From the NCBI GenBank assembly GCA_001897675.1, contig MKUE01000135.1, positions 26,870-90,869 of the forward strand: a DNA stretch of 64,000 nt, given 5' to 3'. A model generated the notes under the pieces. The model was not told where the DNA came from and ran no database searches. It saw nothing but the letters and a program-made list of their open reading frames with translations. This document shows, piece by piece, positions 36,148 to 44,472 of the stretch (the stretch's first letter is position 1; each line of letters opens with the position of its first letter). The stretch is from Thiobacillus sp. 65-1059. Lineage in GTDB: Bacteria > Pseudomonadota > Gammaproteobacteria > Burkholderiales > Thiobacillaceae. A program made the position numbers and the translations under genes.

Positions 36148-36471
36148 TTAAAGATAGGCCTTGGCTTCCTCGCCCGGATTGGGGAGTCCCGCCAGCCGCC
36201 AGGCCTCGCGCGGGGTGGAGAACAGGTGTTGCATGCAGTCCGGGCCTTGCCCGCTGAGATGGCAGATATGGCTGAGTGCGGTCACGCTGCCATGCTTGGC
36301 AAACTCGTGCCGTAAGGTGTGCAGCAGGCCCAGTTGCAATTCACTGAGGCTGCTCAGGCCGTCGGTCTGGGCAATGCGGTCGGCCAGGCTCTCGCTCCAC
36401 ATGGCCGGGTCGATCAGAAAACCGTCGGGGTCGAAAATGGCGGGACCGGACGCATCGGTTTGTGTGTTCAT
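36148..36471 (-). CDS. DsrC/TusE-family protein lacking the catalytic cysteines
   Basis: The 107-residue protein has the DsrC fold pattern: FDPDGFLIDPAMWSESLA, TLRHEFAKHGSVTALSHI and EAWRLAGLPNPGE. DsrC proteins of sulfur metabolism carry two C-terminal cysteines and TusE carries one. Here the first is replaced by W91 (REAWRLAG) and the end reads EEAKAYL, so both are gone. C70 and C79 remain elsewhere. This matches the cysteine-less, possibly regulatory, members of the family (called RspA in the literature). A strong AGGAGG site precedes the ATG. It lies next to GGDEF/EAL and unknown genes, not dsr genes. Confidence 0.85.
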   Translation of the reverse strand: MNTQTDASGPAIFDPDGFLIDPAMWSESLADRIAQTDGLSSLSELQLGLLHTLRHEFAKHGSVTALSHICHLSGQGPDCMQHLFSTPREAWRLAGLPNPGEEAKAYL

Positions 36472-36527
36472 GCCAACCTCCTGTTGCAGGAATGCTCCTA
36501 GCGTTATGTATAGCACCGCATCGGCAA

Positions 36528-39272
36528 TCAGTCGGATCGGGCCGCGAGTACCGTGTCCGCCGCCTGCGGCCTGCCGAAATGGTAGCCTTGGGCATAGTCC
36601 ACGCCGAGTTCCGTCACCCGCTGAAGAATGGCCTGGTTCTCGACATACTCCGCCACCGCCAGTTTGCCGTAACCGTGTATCGCGTCGACCAGGGCCTTCA
36701 CGAACAGCCGGTCGTCCTCGCTGTGGTCCAGCGTACGGATGAAGGAGCCGTCGATTTTGACGAAATCCACCGGCAGGTGCTTCAGGTACTGGAAGGTGGA
36801 AAAGCCGACGCCGAAATCGTCCAGCGCCAGCTTGCAGCCTAGCGCGCGGATGCCGGTGAGCAGGATTTCGGCATGCGTCAACTGGTTGAGGGTCGCCGTT
36901 TCGGTGATCTCCAGGATCAGCTGTTGCGGCCTGACGCCCTGCTGCTGCAGCATTTCCTGCAGCAGCGCGGGCAATTCCGGGTTGTCCAGGCTGCGCGCGG
37001 ACAGATTGACTGCCAGCCGCAGGTCCGGCCGGCCGGCAATCAGCGCGACGGCATGCTGCAGTACCCACTGGTCGATGTCGCGGATGAGGCCGGAAGCTTC
37101 CGCCGCGGCGATCAGCGGGGCGGGCGGCAGAATCCGGCCGTCGGGCGTGCGCACCCGCAGCAGCGCCTCGTAGTGCGTGGTTTGCGCAGCCTGGATCGCC
37201 ATCACGGGCTGCAGGAAAAGCGCCAGCCGATTGTCGTGCAGGGCGTCGGTGATGAGGGCGAGTTGCTCGGTGCGGTCGAGCAGGCTTTCGCGGGTGCCGT
37301 CGGCCGGGTTGTACAGATGCCAGTTGGAGCGGCCCTTGGCGCGCGCCTGCGAGAGCGCCAGGTCGGCGTGGCCAAGCAGGCTTTCCGTGCTGCAGCCGGG
37401 CTGGACCGTCGCGATGCCGACGCAGGCGGTGGCGATGTGGCGGTCGCGGTCGCCCTTGCACAGCAGGCGCGCGGTCTGCAGCAATTGCGCGTCCGGCAGC
37501 GGCTCGAAGAACAGGGCGAACTCGTCGCCGCCCAGCCGGGCGGCCAGCTTGGGAGCCGGCCGGAGTTCGCGCAGACGCTCGGCCATATGCTGGATCACCA
37601 CATCGCCGGCGCTGTGGCCGGCCAGATCGTTGATCGCCTTGAAGTCGTCGAGATCGATCAGCAGCAGCGAACCGCTTGCCGGCTCGGCCAGCGCCTGGGC
37701 CAGCCGCCGTTGAAAGCCCTGGCGGTTGTACAGGCCGGTCAGCGTGTCGTAATCGGACAGATAACTGGCGCGTGCCTGCGCGCTCTTGAGTTCGGTCATG
37801 TCCAGCCCCACCGACAGCATCAGCGGCTCGGTACCGTTTTCCTGGCCGATCAGCGAATGCACCCAGGCAATATTGCGCAGCCCGCCGGGGGTGGCGAGCA
37901 GCGCTTCAAAGCGCAGCGGCGCGAGCTCGCTGCCAAAGTGCGCCAGCAAGCGCGCACGCCAGTCGCGGCGTTCCTGCGGGGCGATCATCTGCTCGAAATA
38001 ATCTTGCCCGATCAACCGGTTTGCGCTGAGGCCGGTGAGCGTTTCGACGTAGCGGTTGGCCATGCGGATCGCCCCACGCCGATCCTGCGTCAGGATCAGC
38101 GCCTGCGCCGTGTCCAGCACCCCCGAGCTGAAGTCCCGCTCGTGCGACAGGGTGTCGACCAGCTCGGCCAGTTCGTTTTGCTGGTTGCGCGAGGCCGTGT
38201 CGAGCGATTCGAGTTGGCCGGCGAGGGTGAGCGCGGCATGCTCCAGCGCGGTGAGCTCGTCGCGCGGCAACTGGTCGTGAAATTGCAGGTGCCGGCGGGC
38301 GTCGTGCCAGCGGCCTTCGCCGAGCAGCGGCAGGCCGGCGCTGACGCGGTTCATCCGCTGCATGAACCAGGCAAGCGATACCAGCAGTACGCCTTCGGCG
38401 AGCAGGAAGACCGTCAGGCCGGTGACCAGATTGGTCAAGAACGCCCGTTCAATCGCGCGCTCCGCATCGCTTACGTCCATGCGCGCGATGAAGTAGGGGG
38501 CGCCGGGCACGGCGGCAAGCGGTTGCAGTTTCTGCCATTCGTATACTTTGCCGCCGCCGTGGCTCAAGGCGGATTCGAGTTGCGGACGCTGCGGATGCGG
38601 CGCGAAATCCGCCTGCTCCACCATGGCCTTGATATCCGGTGTGGTGGTGGCGAGCAGTTGGGGGGCGCGCTGATGCTCGACAGCGACGGCTAGGTCGCGT
38701 CCGCTGCTCTGGACAAACGCGCTCAGCAGGCTCGACAGGTCCATCGCCACTACCACCACGCCGGCGGTGATGCCTTCGCGCAGCACCGGCGCCATGCCGT
38801 AGAACTGGCAGCGCTCGGCACAATACAGGCCGCTGGCGGGGCGCTCGGTGGCCAGTACGGACGTCAATTGGGCATCCATCAAGGCGTCGGAAGCGGGCAT
38901 GTCGCCGAAACCGGTCAACAGCCGCTGCCTGGCGTCGTACAGGCGCAGGCTGCCAAAGCCATGGTTGAGACTCAGCTGTTCCCAATAGGACTGCAGCACG
39001 AGGCCGGATTCTAGATTGAGCGGACCGCTGCGGCTGGCCACCAGGAAATCGGCCAGCGCTGCGCCCGCGTCCACCAGCTGGCGCTCGTTTTGCCGGATCA
39101 GGAAGCGCAGCAGCGCCTCGTTGCGCGTCGCGCTGTCGAGCCGCGTCTGCTCCACTTCGCGGCGCAGATTGGTGTCGTTGGTCCAGGTCAGCGCCATCGT
39201 GCCGATCGCCATGGCCAGGGTGAGCGGCAGCAGCAGCTTCCACTTCAGGCTGAGAAAAGCGGGAAGACGCAT
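36528..39272 (-). CDS. Membrane sensor with PAS, GGDEF and EAL domains
   Basis: The 914-residue protein has hydrophobic segments at about 10-30 and 285-305 flanking a large periplasmic sensor region, then a PAS domain (about 385-505), GGDEF (RLGGDEFALF, about 580) and EAL (YEALLRVR, about 702, with NLSARS, EITET, DDFGVG, KIDGSF). All catalytic motifs are intact, so both diguanylate cyclase and phosphodiesterase activity are possible. Its ATG lies two bases past the porin stop, and the upstream PstS-like gene overlaps the porin, giving a three-gene unit: periplasmic binding protein, porin, c-di-GMP enzyme. Confidence 0.93.
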   Translation of the reverse strand: MRLPAFLSLKWKLLLPLTLAMAIGTMALTWTNDTNLRREVEQTRLDSATRNEALLRFLIRQNERQLVDAGAALADFLVASRSGPLNLESGLVLQSYWEQLSLNHGFGSLRLYDARQRLLTGFGDMPASDALMDAQLTSVLATERPASGLYCAERCQFYGMAPVLREGITAGVVVVAMDLSSLLSAFVQSSGRDLAVAVEHQRAPQLLATTTPDIKAMVEQADFAPHPQRPQLESALSHGGGKVYEWQKLQPLAAVPGAPYFIARMDVSDAERAIERAFLTNLVTGLTVFLLAEGVLLVSLAWFMQRMNRVSAGLPLLGEGRWHDARRHLQFHDQLPRDELTALEHAALTLAGQLESLDTASRNQQNELAELVDTLSHERDFSSGVLDTAQALILTQDRRGAIRMANRYVETLTGLSANRLIGQDYFEQMIAPQERRDWRARLLAHFGSELAPLRFEALLATPGGLRNIAWVHSLIGQENGTEPLMLSVGLDMTELKSAQARASYLSDYDTLTGLYNRQGFQRRLAQALAEPASGSLLLIDLDDFKAINDLAGHSAGDVVIQHMAERLRELRPAPKLAARLGGDEFALFFEPLPDAQLLQTARLLCKGDRDRHIATACVGIATVQPGCSTESLLGHADLALSQARAKGRSNWHLYNPADGTRESLLDRTEQLALITDALHDNRLALFLQPVMAIQAAQTTHYEALLRVRTPDGRILPPAPLIAAAEASGLIRDIDQWVLQHAVALIAGRPDLRLAVNLSARSLDNPELPALLQEMLQQQGVRPQQLILEITETATLNQLTHAEILLTGIRALGCKLALDDFGVGFSTFQYLKHLPVDFVKIDGSFIRTLDHSEDDRLFVKALVDAIHGYGKLAVAEYVENQAILQRVTELGVDYAQGYHFGRPQAADTVLAARSD

Positions 39273-39274
39273 CA

Positions 39275-40468
39275 CTAGAAGCGGTAGGCCGCCTGCAGCA
39301 GCCACATGTTCCAGCGCTGCTCGCGGCCGAGGAAGTCGGGGTTGTCCGGGCCGGGCAGCCAGCCGGTGCCGTCCACGCGGTGATATTCCGCGCGCAGCAT
39401 CAGGCTGGGCGTGGCGTCCCAGCGCAGCCCCAGCGTCCAGTCGCGGACGAACATGCCGTGTGCAGGCAGGCCGGTGGCGGCCTGGAACTGGCGGCCGTTT
39501 TTGTCGTTCTTGTCGCGATAGAAGAGGTCGTGGCGCAGCATCAGTTCCCACGCCGGATGGAAACGCCACTCGCCCTGGAGATAGGCTGCCTGGATTGTCC
39601 GATGGGTATCGGGCAGCGCGCCGAAACCGCGCAGGTCGAGCCGCGGCTCGCCGTACTCGGCGGTCAGCGTCACGGTGTCGAACCGCTGCTGCACGGTTGC
39701 CAGCAGATTGCGGAAGCGCATGCTGCCCGCCGCCAGGGCGTCGACGCTGCCCGGGGCGTAATCGGCCCTGGCGTCGGCATAGGTCAGCATCAGGGTGGTG
39801 TCGGTCGGGGTGTCCCAGCGCAGCCGGGCGCCGAGGGTGCCTTTGCCTTTCAGTTTGCCGGAGCGCACGTTGCCGAGAAAGCTGTAATCCACGGATTCGC
39901 TGTCGAAATCGGGGCGCACCCAGCCCAGCAAAAAGTCCGTCGCACCGTATTTCTGCGCGCTGGCGCCGTGCAGAAATACGCCGGGCGCGGCGAGCAGCAG
40001 ATCGCGGCTGTTGTCGACGTAGACCGACTGCGGCAGCAGGATGCCGGGGCGGGTGAAAGGCACGTCGCGCGTCTCGTTATACAGGCCGTAAGGGAGTTTG
40101 ACCTTGCCGAGCTTGAGGCCGAGCCGGGTGACGTCGGTTTGATAAAACCGCCAGTCGGCTTGGGCGTAATCCAGGCGCACGCCGTCCCGGTCGCTTTCGC
40201 CCGCCCGGCGATACAGCACCTGGCCCGACAGGCGCAGGGCGTCGAGCGGCTGCCAGGACCCGTGGAGGCCGGCTTCGGTGAAATCGGTGCTGACCGTGTC
40301 CCGGCTGTCGCCGAAGAATTGGTTGTTGGTGCTGCCGATCAGGCCTTGCGCCGCAAATCCCTGGATGTGGTAGCGGGAATCGGCCGGGGCGTCCGCCCAG
40401 GCGGACGATGCCGTCAGCAACCCGCCCAGCAGCAGCTTATTCCAGCCGGAGAATCTTGATGCCGTCAT
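39275..40468 (-). CDS. Outer-membrane beta-barrel porin-like protein
   Basis: The 397-residue protein has a signal peptide (cleavage near AWA-D27), a beta-strand-rich body with alternating aromatics and polar residues, and a C-terminal aromatic residue in AAYRF, the usual outer-membrane assembly signal. The early IQGFAAQGLIGST block resembles phosphate- or substrate-selective porins. It lies between the PstS-like gene, which it overlaps by 32 bases, and a GGDEF/EAL sensor. Confidence 0.78.
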   Translation of the reverse strand: MTASRFSGWNKLLLGGLLTASSAWADAPADSRYHIQGFAAQGLIGSTNNQFFGDSRDTVSTDFTEAGLHGSWQPLDALRLSGQVLYRRAGESDRDGVRLDYAQADWRFYQTDVTRLGLKLGKVKLPYGLYNETRDVPFTRPGILLPQSVYVDNSRDLLLAAPGVFLHGASAQKYGATDFLLGWVRPDFDSESVDYSFLGNVRSGKLKGKGTLGARLRWDTPTDTTLMLTYADARADYAPGSVDALAAGSMRFRNLLATVQQRFDTVTLTAEYGEPRLDLRGFGALPDTHRTIQAAYLQGEWRFHPAWELMLRHDLFYRDKNDKNGRQFQAATGLPAHGMFVRDWTLGLRWDATPSLMLRAEYHRVDGTGWLPGPDNPDFLGREQRWNMWLLQAAYRF

Positions 40469-40862
40469 GGCCTGTGTCCTTGCTTGTGTATCCGATTGCG
40501 CCGGGCGTGGCGCGCACGCGTGCCCGCATTTCGTTTTCGTCCTTCACTTCGACCGGGGCGCTGGCCATGCCGCTGAAGCTCAGGCGGTCCCAGGTCTGGC
40601 GCAGCCGATAGGGATAGAGGCCGAGTTTTTCCTTGGCAAAGGCCTCGTGCACCGGATGGTCATCCGGCAGGACGAAAATCACGATGGGCTGGCGGTTGGG
40701 CCATAGCGTCTGGCGCAGGGTGTAGATGTTGCGCAGGCTGACGGTGCTGATGCTGCGGCCTTCGACGCCGGGATGGACGATGATCCCGGCCGATGCGGCA
40801 AACGGGCTGAACAGAATGATCGATGCCAAAAACCGCCAGAGGAAAAAACGTGCGCGTATCAC
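40437..40862 (-). CDS. Small phosphate-ABC-type periplasmic binding protein
   Basis: The 141-residue protein has a signal segment (RFLASIILFSPFAASA) and then a reduced PBP-like core (IIVHPGVEGRSISTVSLRNIYTL, TPGAIGYTSKDT). The GAIGY motif is typical of PstS-type phosphate binders, but the protein is about half the normal length and probably keeps only part of the fold. The start is taken as GTG 40862. The gene overlaps the porin gene by 32 bases. Phosphate binding is a guess, because no ABC genes are present. Confidence 0.75.
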   Translation of the reverse strand: MIRARFFLWRFLASIILFSPFAASAGIIVHPGVEGRSISTVSLRNIYTLRQTLWPNRQPIVIFVLPDDHPVHEAFAKEKLGLYPYRLRQTWDRLSFSGMASAPVEVKDENEMRARVRATPGAIGYTSKDTGHDGIKILRLE

Positions 40863-40939
40863 TGAGCGTAAGGGCTCGTCTTGTTGGGTTGCCGGTTTAT
40901 AGCATGACGAATGCAAAGCGCACAGCCGGCACGCGGCCT

Positions 40940-41971
40940 TCAGGCGCAATCGAGTTGCGCCACCAGTTTGCGCACCGGTGCGGGCAAGGCTGCATCGAGC
41001 GCGTCGGCCAGCGGCAACCATGCCTGGCCGGGCGAATCGGCGTGGCGCGGCATGAGCTGGAGCCGCACCGGCCGGATATGCAGCTTGAAGTGGGTGAAGC
41101 TGTGGCTGAGTTGCGGCAGCACTTGCTGGGTGAGGGCGGTGAAACCGAAGCGGTTGCGGCAGTGGATGGCCGGATCGGCATCGAAGGCGAGTTCGGGCAG
41201 GCTCCATAATCCGCCCCAGATACCGCGCGACGGGCGCTTTTCCAGCATCAGCTCGCCGCGATCGAGCAGCAGCAGCATTTGCACCTGTTTTTCGGGCAGT
41301 GTCTTTTTGGGGCGCGGCATCGGCAGTTCGGCCGTGCGGTGCTGCGTGTGCGCGATGCAGTCGGCGTTGACCGGGCAGGCCGCGCAGGAGGGCTGGCTGC
41401 GGGTGCAGACGAGCGCACCGAGATCCATCATGCCCTGGGTGTAGGCCTCGATGGCGGTGTGCGGCAGGTGCGATTCGGCCAGTTGCCACAAGGCCGTTTC
41501 GGTTTTTTTGCTGCCAGGCCAGCCGGCGATGCCGGCGTGGCGCGCCAGTACGCGTTTGACGTTGCCGTCGAGGATGGCGCAAGGCTGGCCGAAAGCCAAT
41601 GCCGCGATCGCCGCCGCGGTCGAGCGCCCGATCCCCGGCAGTTGCGCGATGGCGCCGGGGCTGGCCGGAAAATTGCCGCCTTGGGCAACGACGGCGCGCG
41701 CAGCCGCATGCAGGTTGCGCGCGCGGCTGTAGTAGCCGAGCCCGCTCCAGAGCGCAAGCACCTCGTCCTCGTGTGCCGCAGCCAGGGAGGGCAGATCGGG
41801 GAAGCGCGCCACAAAGCGCCCGAAATAGGGAATGACCGTGGCGACCTGGGTCTGCTGCAGCATGATTTCAGACAGCCAGATGCGGTAGGGGTCGCGGCTG
41901 GCCTGCCAGGGCAGGGCATGGCGGCCGTGCTGCCGCTGCCAGCGGATGATGCGGGAAGCAAACGATTTCAC
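40940..41971 (-). CDS. mutY: A/G-specific adenine glycosylase MutY
   Basis: MutY removes adenine mispaired with 8-oxoguanine in base-excision repair. The 343-residue protein has the catalytic E35 in SEIMLQQTQV, the helix-hairpin-helix LPGIGRSTAAAIAALA with D135, and a [4Fe-4S] cluster from C189, C196, C199 and C205 (C-x6-C-x2-C-x5-C). The C-terminal third is the Nudix-like recognition domain. The start is a GTG at 41971 that lies inside a strong hairpin. It follows the DUF1631 gene on the same strand. Confidence 0.96.
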   Translation of the reverse strand: MKSFASRIIRWQRQHGRHALPWQASRDPYRIWLSEIMLQQTQVATVIPYFGRFVARFPDLPSLAAAHEDEVLALWSGLGYYSRARNLHAAARAVVAQGGNFPASPGAIAQLPGIGRSTAAAIAALAFGQPCAILDGNVKRVLARHAGIAGWPGSKKTETALWQLAESHLPHTAIEAYTQGMMDLGALVCTRSQPSCAACPVNADCIAHTQHRTAELPMPRPKKTLPEKQVQMLLLLDRGELMLEKRPSRGIWGGLWSLPELAFDADPAIHCRNRFGFTALTQQVLPQLSHSFTHFKLHIRPVRLQLMPRHADSPGQAWLPLADALDAALPAPVRKLVAQLDCA

Positions 41972-41994
41972 CCCGGCAGGGTAGCCGGGGTGAA
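41967..41994 (-). promoter_or_regulatory. Hairpin over the mutY start codon
   Basis: TTCACCCCGGC (41967-41977) pairs exactly with GCCGGGGTGAA (41984-41994), an 11-base stem that contains the mutY GTG. It could reduce translation of mutY or end the DUF1631 transcript. It has no T-run. Confidence 0.6.
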
Positions 41995-42023
41995 AGGGCG
42001 AATCAATGGGTGAAACGTCGCGC

Positions 42024-44204
42024 TCAGGCGTAGCCGAGCTTCTGGCGGAACAGGCTCATCAGCTTGCCCAGTGCCGATTCGGTGATGGATTTGCGTTCGA
42101 CCACCACTGCTTCGCCGCGCCGCAACTTGTCGGCCAGACGGTGCAGGCCGATGGAGAAGCTGTTCATGCCGTCCTGATCCGAGAACAGATAGGTGTTGCG
42201 GATGCCGCTGACCCAGCCCAGCCGCACCCAGCGGAACGTGCCGTCGTCGTAATGGAACTCCACCCAGTCGCCTTTGTTCAGTGCGCGGGCACGCAAACTG
42301 AACTCGTCTTCCACTTCGGGGACGGCGGTCTCGGCCTCGGGAACGGATGCTGCCACGGCGGCTGCATTGGCCCCGGAGGCGGGCGTCAGTGCTTCGATTT
42401 CTTCCGGCGTGATGTCGGGCAGCGGCACTGGCTGGGCGTTGGGACGCACTGCGTTGGCGTGCAGTATGACCAGGGTGGCGAAGAAGCGGTCGGACAGCTT
42501 TTGCGGCAGGGCGATTTCTGCCGTGCCTTCGCGCAGACGCTTCAGCAAGCCGGGCAGGATGCGCACCAGCATCAGGCGTGCATCCATGTCGGCCTTGGGC
42601 TGCACGCTCCATACCAGTTCGCGCATGGTTTCGACGTGGCTGTTGAAATGCGCGCCCTGCTCGCCTGCGTCGACATAATCCAGGGTCAGCAGCTGCGCCC
42701 AGTCGCGCCGCAGGAATTCACGCACGGCATCCGCCACCGGTTGATCCCTCAGCGCGCGGTTGATGAAATCGTGGACGATGACGGGTGCAAGTTCGGCGCG
42801 CTCGGATTGCTTGATCTGGGCGATGTCCTGCTGCAGGCTGGCGTTCACGGTTTCTTCCAGCGTGTCGTCCAGGGTGACGCTTATCGCCTCCAGCTCCGTG
42901 GCGGCGGAATCGAATACGGCGATGTCCTGCTCGAAGCTGTCGAGCACCCGGCTGACCACCTGTGAAATGGTCTCCAGTCGGGCATTGCCTGCCTCGTTGT
43001 CGGGCAGGTGTACGGCAAGCGTGGCGATCGTATCGAGCATGCGGCGCACCGGATGATTCGGCTGCGAGAAGAAGTTGCGGTCCAGCATGGCCGCCTTCAG
43101 CACCGGAATCTGCAGCCGCGCGATTTGCGCCTTCAGGCGGTCGGGGATGGAGGCTTCGTCGAATACCGCATCGAACAGCATGGCGACCGCATCCACCAGC
43201 ACCGCATCGAGCGGGCTTGCCGCCTGCATCACCGGACTTTGCTGCAGGCTGCGCAGCACATTCTGGATGGTGCTGGCTTCCAGCAGCGGCAGTTCGAAAC
43301 GGCCGCCGCCGGGCAGCATCATGGCACCGGACTGCAATTGGCCGAGCGAATCGAGCAGGTTGAATCCGGCGATCCCGGCGCCGCCGCCTCCTGCCCGTCC
43401 GCTTCCGCCCGCAAGCTGCTCGAACAGCTTGAACATGTCGTTGCCGGCGGGCACTGCGGAAGCCGCGCCATCGGGTGCCGCAGCGGGGGGGCGTGCATGG
43501 CTTTTTGTTCCACCCTTGAGGTCGGGCAGAATGCCCGCATCGACCAGGCGACGGTTGATCGATTGATAGATTTGCGCAAGCTCGGTGGTCAGCACCAGGT
43601 CGAACTGGTTAAGCAGCACAACCCGTACATTCTGCTCCAGCTTCATGCTGGACATGCCGTCCAGCAGGGCGTCGCACAGCGCACGCGGAGCGAGCGGGTT
43701 TTCTTTTTCCGACAGGTCGGTGCGCCCCAGCAATTTGGCGATGCGGGCATCCAGCGCAACCAGTTCTTCCGCGCAATTGAAGCGCATGCGGGCGGTGGCC
43801 TTGTCGATCGCCAGGGTGGCCTCGAAGTCCTGGTCGTCCATCAGCGACAATTCCGACAGTTCGAGCGTGGCCGCCTTGTCGCGTCCCTGCACGAAATTGC
43901 TGAAACTCCTGAAATACGCATCCTTGCACGCGCTCAACAACTCGTTGGCCTGCCGGTTGAGGATGGTCTGGGCGCTGTAGTAGGCGCTGCGCGTCTCCAG
44001 CAAGGGCGCGCGCTCGGCCATGGCCAGCAGGGCGTTTTCCATCGCTTCGGTTTGCCGTGTCAGTGCACGGGTCGCGCCCTCGATCAACAGATCGCGGCTG
44101 TCATGCAGAACCGACAGGAGCTCGGCTGAGACCTGCGCGCGGCGCGTACGCTCGAATTGATTGAGGTTGACTACGACTGAATTGTCCGGCATCTCGCGCT
44201 CCAT
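42024..44204 (-). CDS. DUF1631 family protein, riboswitch-controlled
   Basis: The 726-residue protein is a soluble, mainly helical DUF1631 member without signal peptide or membrane segments. A Gly/Pro/Ala-rich linker (about 235-280) separates two parts. The C-terminus carries the compact block KGDWVEFHYDDG...LGWVSGIRNTYLFSDQDG, typical of DUF1631 and loosely PilZ-like. The function is unknown. The leader upstream carries a c-di-GMP-I riboswitch and a FliA-like promoter, so its expression is probably tied to motility and c-di-GMP. A diverged paralogue lies directly upstream. Confidence 0.9.
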   Translation of the reverse strand: MEREMPDNSVVVNLNQFERTRRAQVSAELLSVLHDSRDLLIEGATRALTRQTEAMENALLAMAERAPLLETRSAYYSAQTILNRQANELLSACKDAYFRSFSNFVQGRDKAATLELSELSLMDDQDFEATLAIDKATARMRFNCAEELVALDARIAKLLGRTDLSEKENPLAPRALCDALLDGMSSMKLEQNVRVVLLNQFDLVLTTELAQIYQSINRRLVDAGILPDLKGGTKSHARPPAAAPDGAASAVPAGNDMFKLFEQLAGGSGRAGGGGAGIAGFNLLDSLGQLQSGAMMLPGGGRFELPLLEASTIQNVLRSLQQSPVMQAASPLDAVLVDAVAMLFDAVFDEASIPDRLKAQIARLQIPVLKAAMLDRNFFSQPNHPVRRMLDTIATLAVHLPDNEAGNARLETISQVVSRVLDSFEQDIAVFDSAATELEAISVTLDDTLEETVNASLQQDIAQIKQSERAELAPVIVHDFINRALRDQPVADAVREFLRRDWAQLLTLDYVDAGEQGAHFNSHVETMRELVWSVQPKADMDARLMLVRILPGLLKRLREGTAEIALPQKLSDRFFATLVILHANAVRPNAQPVPLPDITPEEIEALTPASGANAAAVAASVPEAETAVPEVEDEFSLRARALNKGDWVEFHYDDGTFRWVRLGWVSGIRNTYLFSDQDGMNSFSIGLHRLADKLRRGEAVVVERKSITESALGKLMSLFRQKLGYA

Positions 44205-44261
44205 GGGGTCACCTCGCGGTATCGGCGGCTGGCCGGCCAGGAACGGGGGGAAACATGCATG

Positions 44262-44388
44262 ACCGGATGGTTGCCGGCAATCCCGCTGTCTCGACTGCCA
44301 GTGGGGAGCACCCCTGAAGGGCTTGGGTATCGAGACCGGAAACTTTGCGTCCCCGTCTCGCGGCGGGTTTGCCCTGTTCGTGGTCGGC
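44262..44388 (-). ncRNA. Cyclic di-GMP-I (GEMM) riboswitch
   Basis: Read on the minus strand, the leader shows the class I aptamer in order: GGGCAAACCC, a stem capped by GCGA, CGGGGACGCAAAG, TTTCCGG, a second stem GTCTCGA/TCGAGAC enclosing a long loop, then AGCGGGATTGCCGG. The GCAAACC and GACGCAAAG words are the diagnostic conserved core. It is 60 bases from the ATG of the DUF1631 gene at 44204, and a palindrome CTGGCCGGCCAG (44230-44241) in between may be part of the expression platform. I could not tell whether binding turns expression on or off. Confidence 0.92.
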
Positions 44389-44427
44389 GACTGCGCCTGT
44401 GCTTAGGCGAACAACCGCATAACTGAT

Positions 44428-44454
44428 TTATCGGCCGGTCAGGGGCTAACTTGA
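44428..44454 (-). promoter_or_regulatory. FliA (sigma-28) type promoter of the riboswitch-DUF1631 unit
   Basis: On the minus strand TCAAGTTA (44447-44454), 11 bases, then GCCGATAA (44428-44435) matches the flagellar sigma-28 consensus TAAAGTTT-N11-GCCGATAA: the -10 exactly and the -35 at six of eight positions. The start would fall near 44420, just before the riboswitch aptamer. It lies directly after the stop of the upstream DUF1631 paralogue. Confidence 0.65.
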
Positions 44455-44472
44455 GCGTCCGGATTGTAAATT

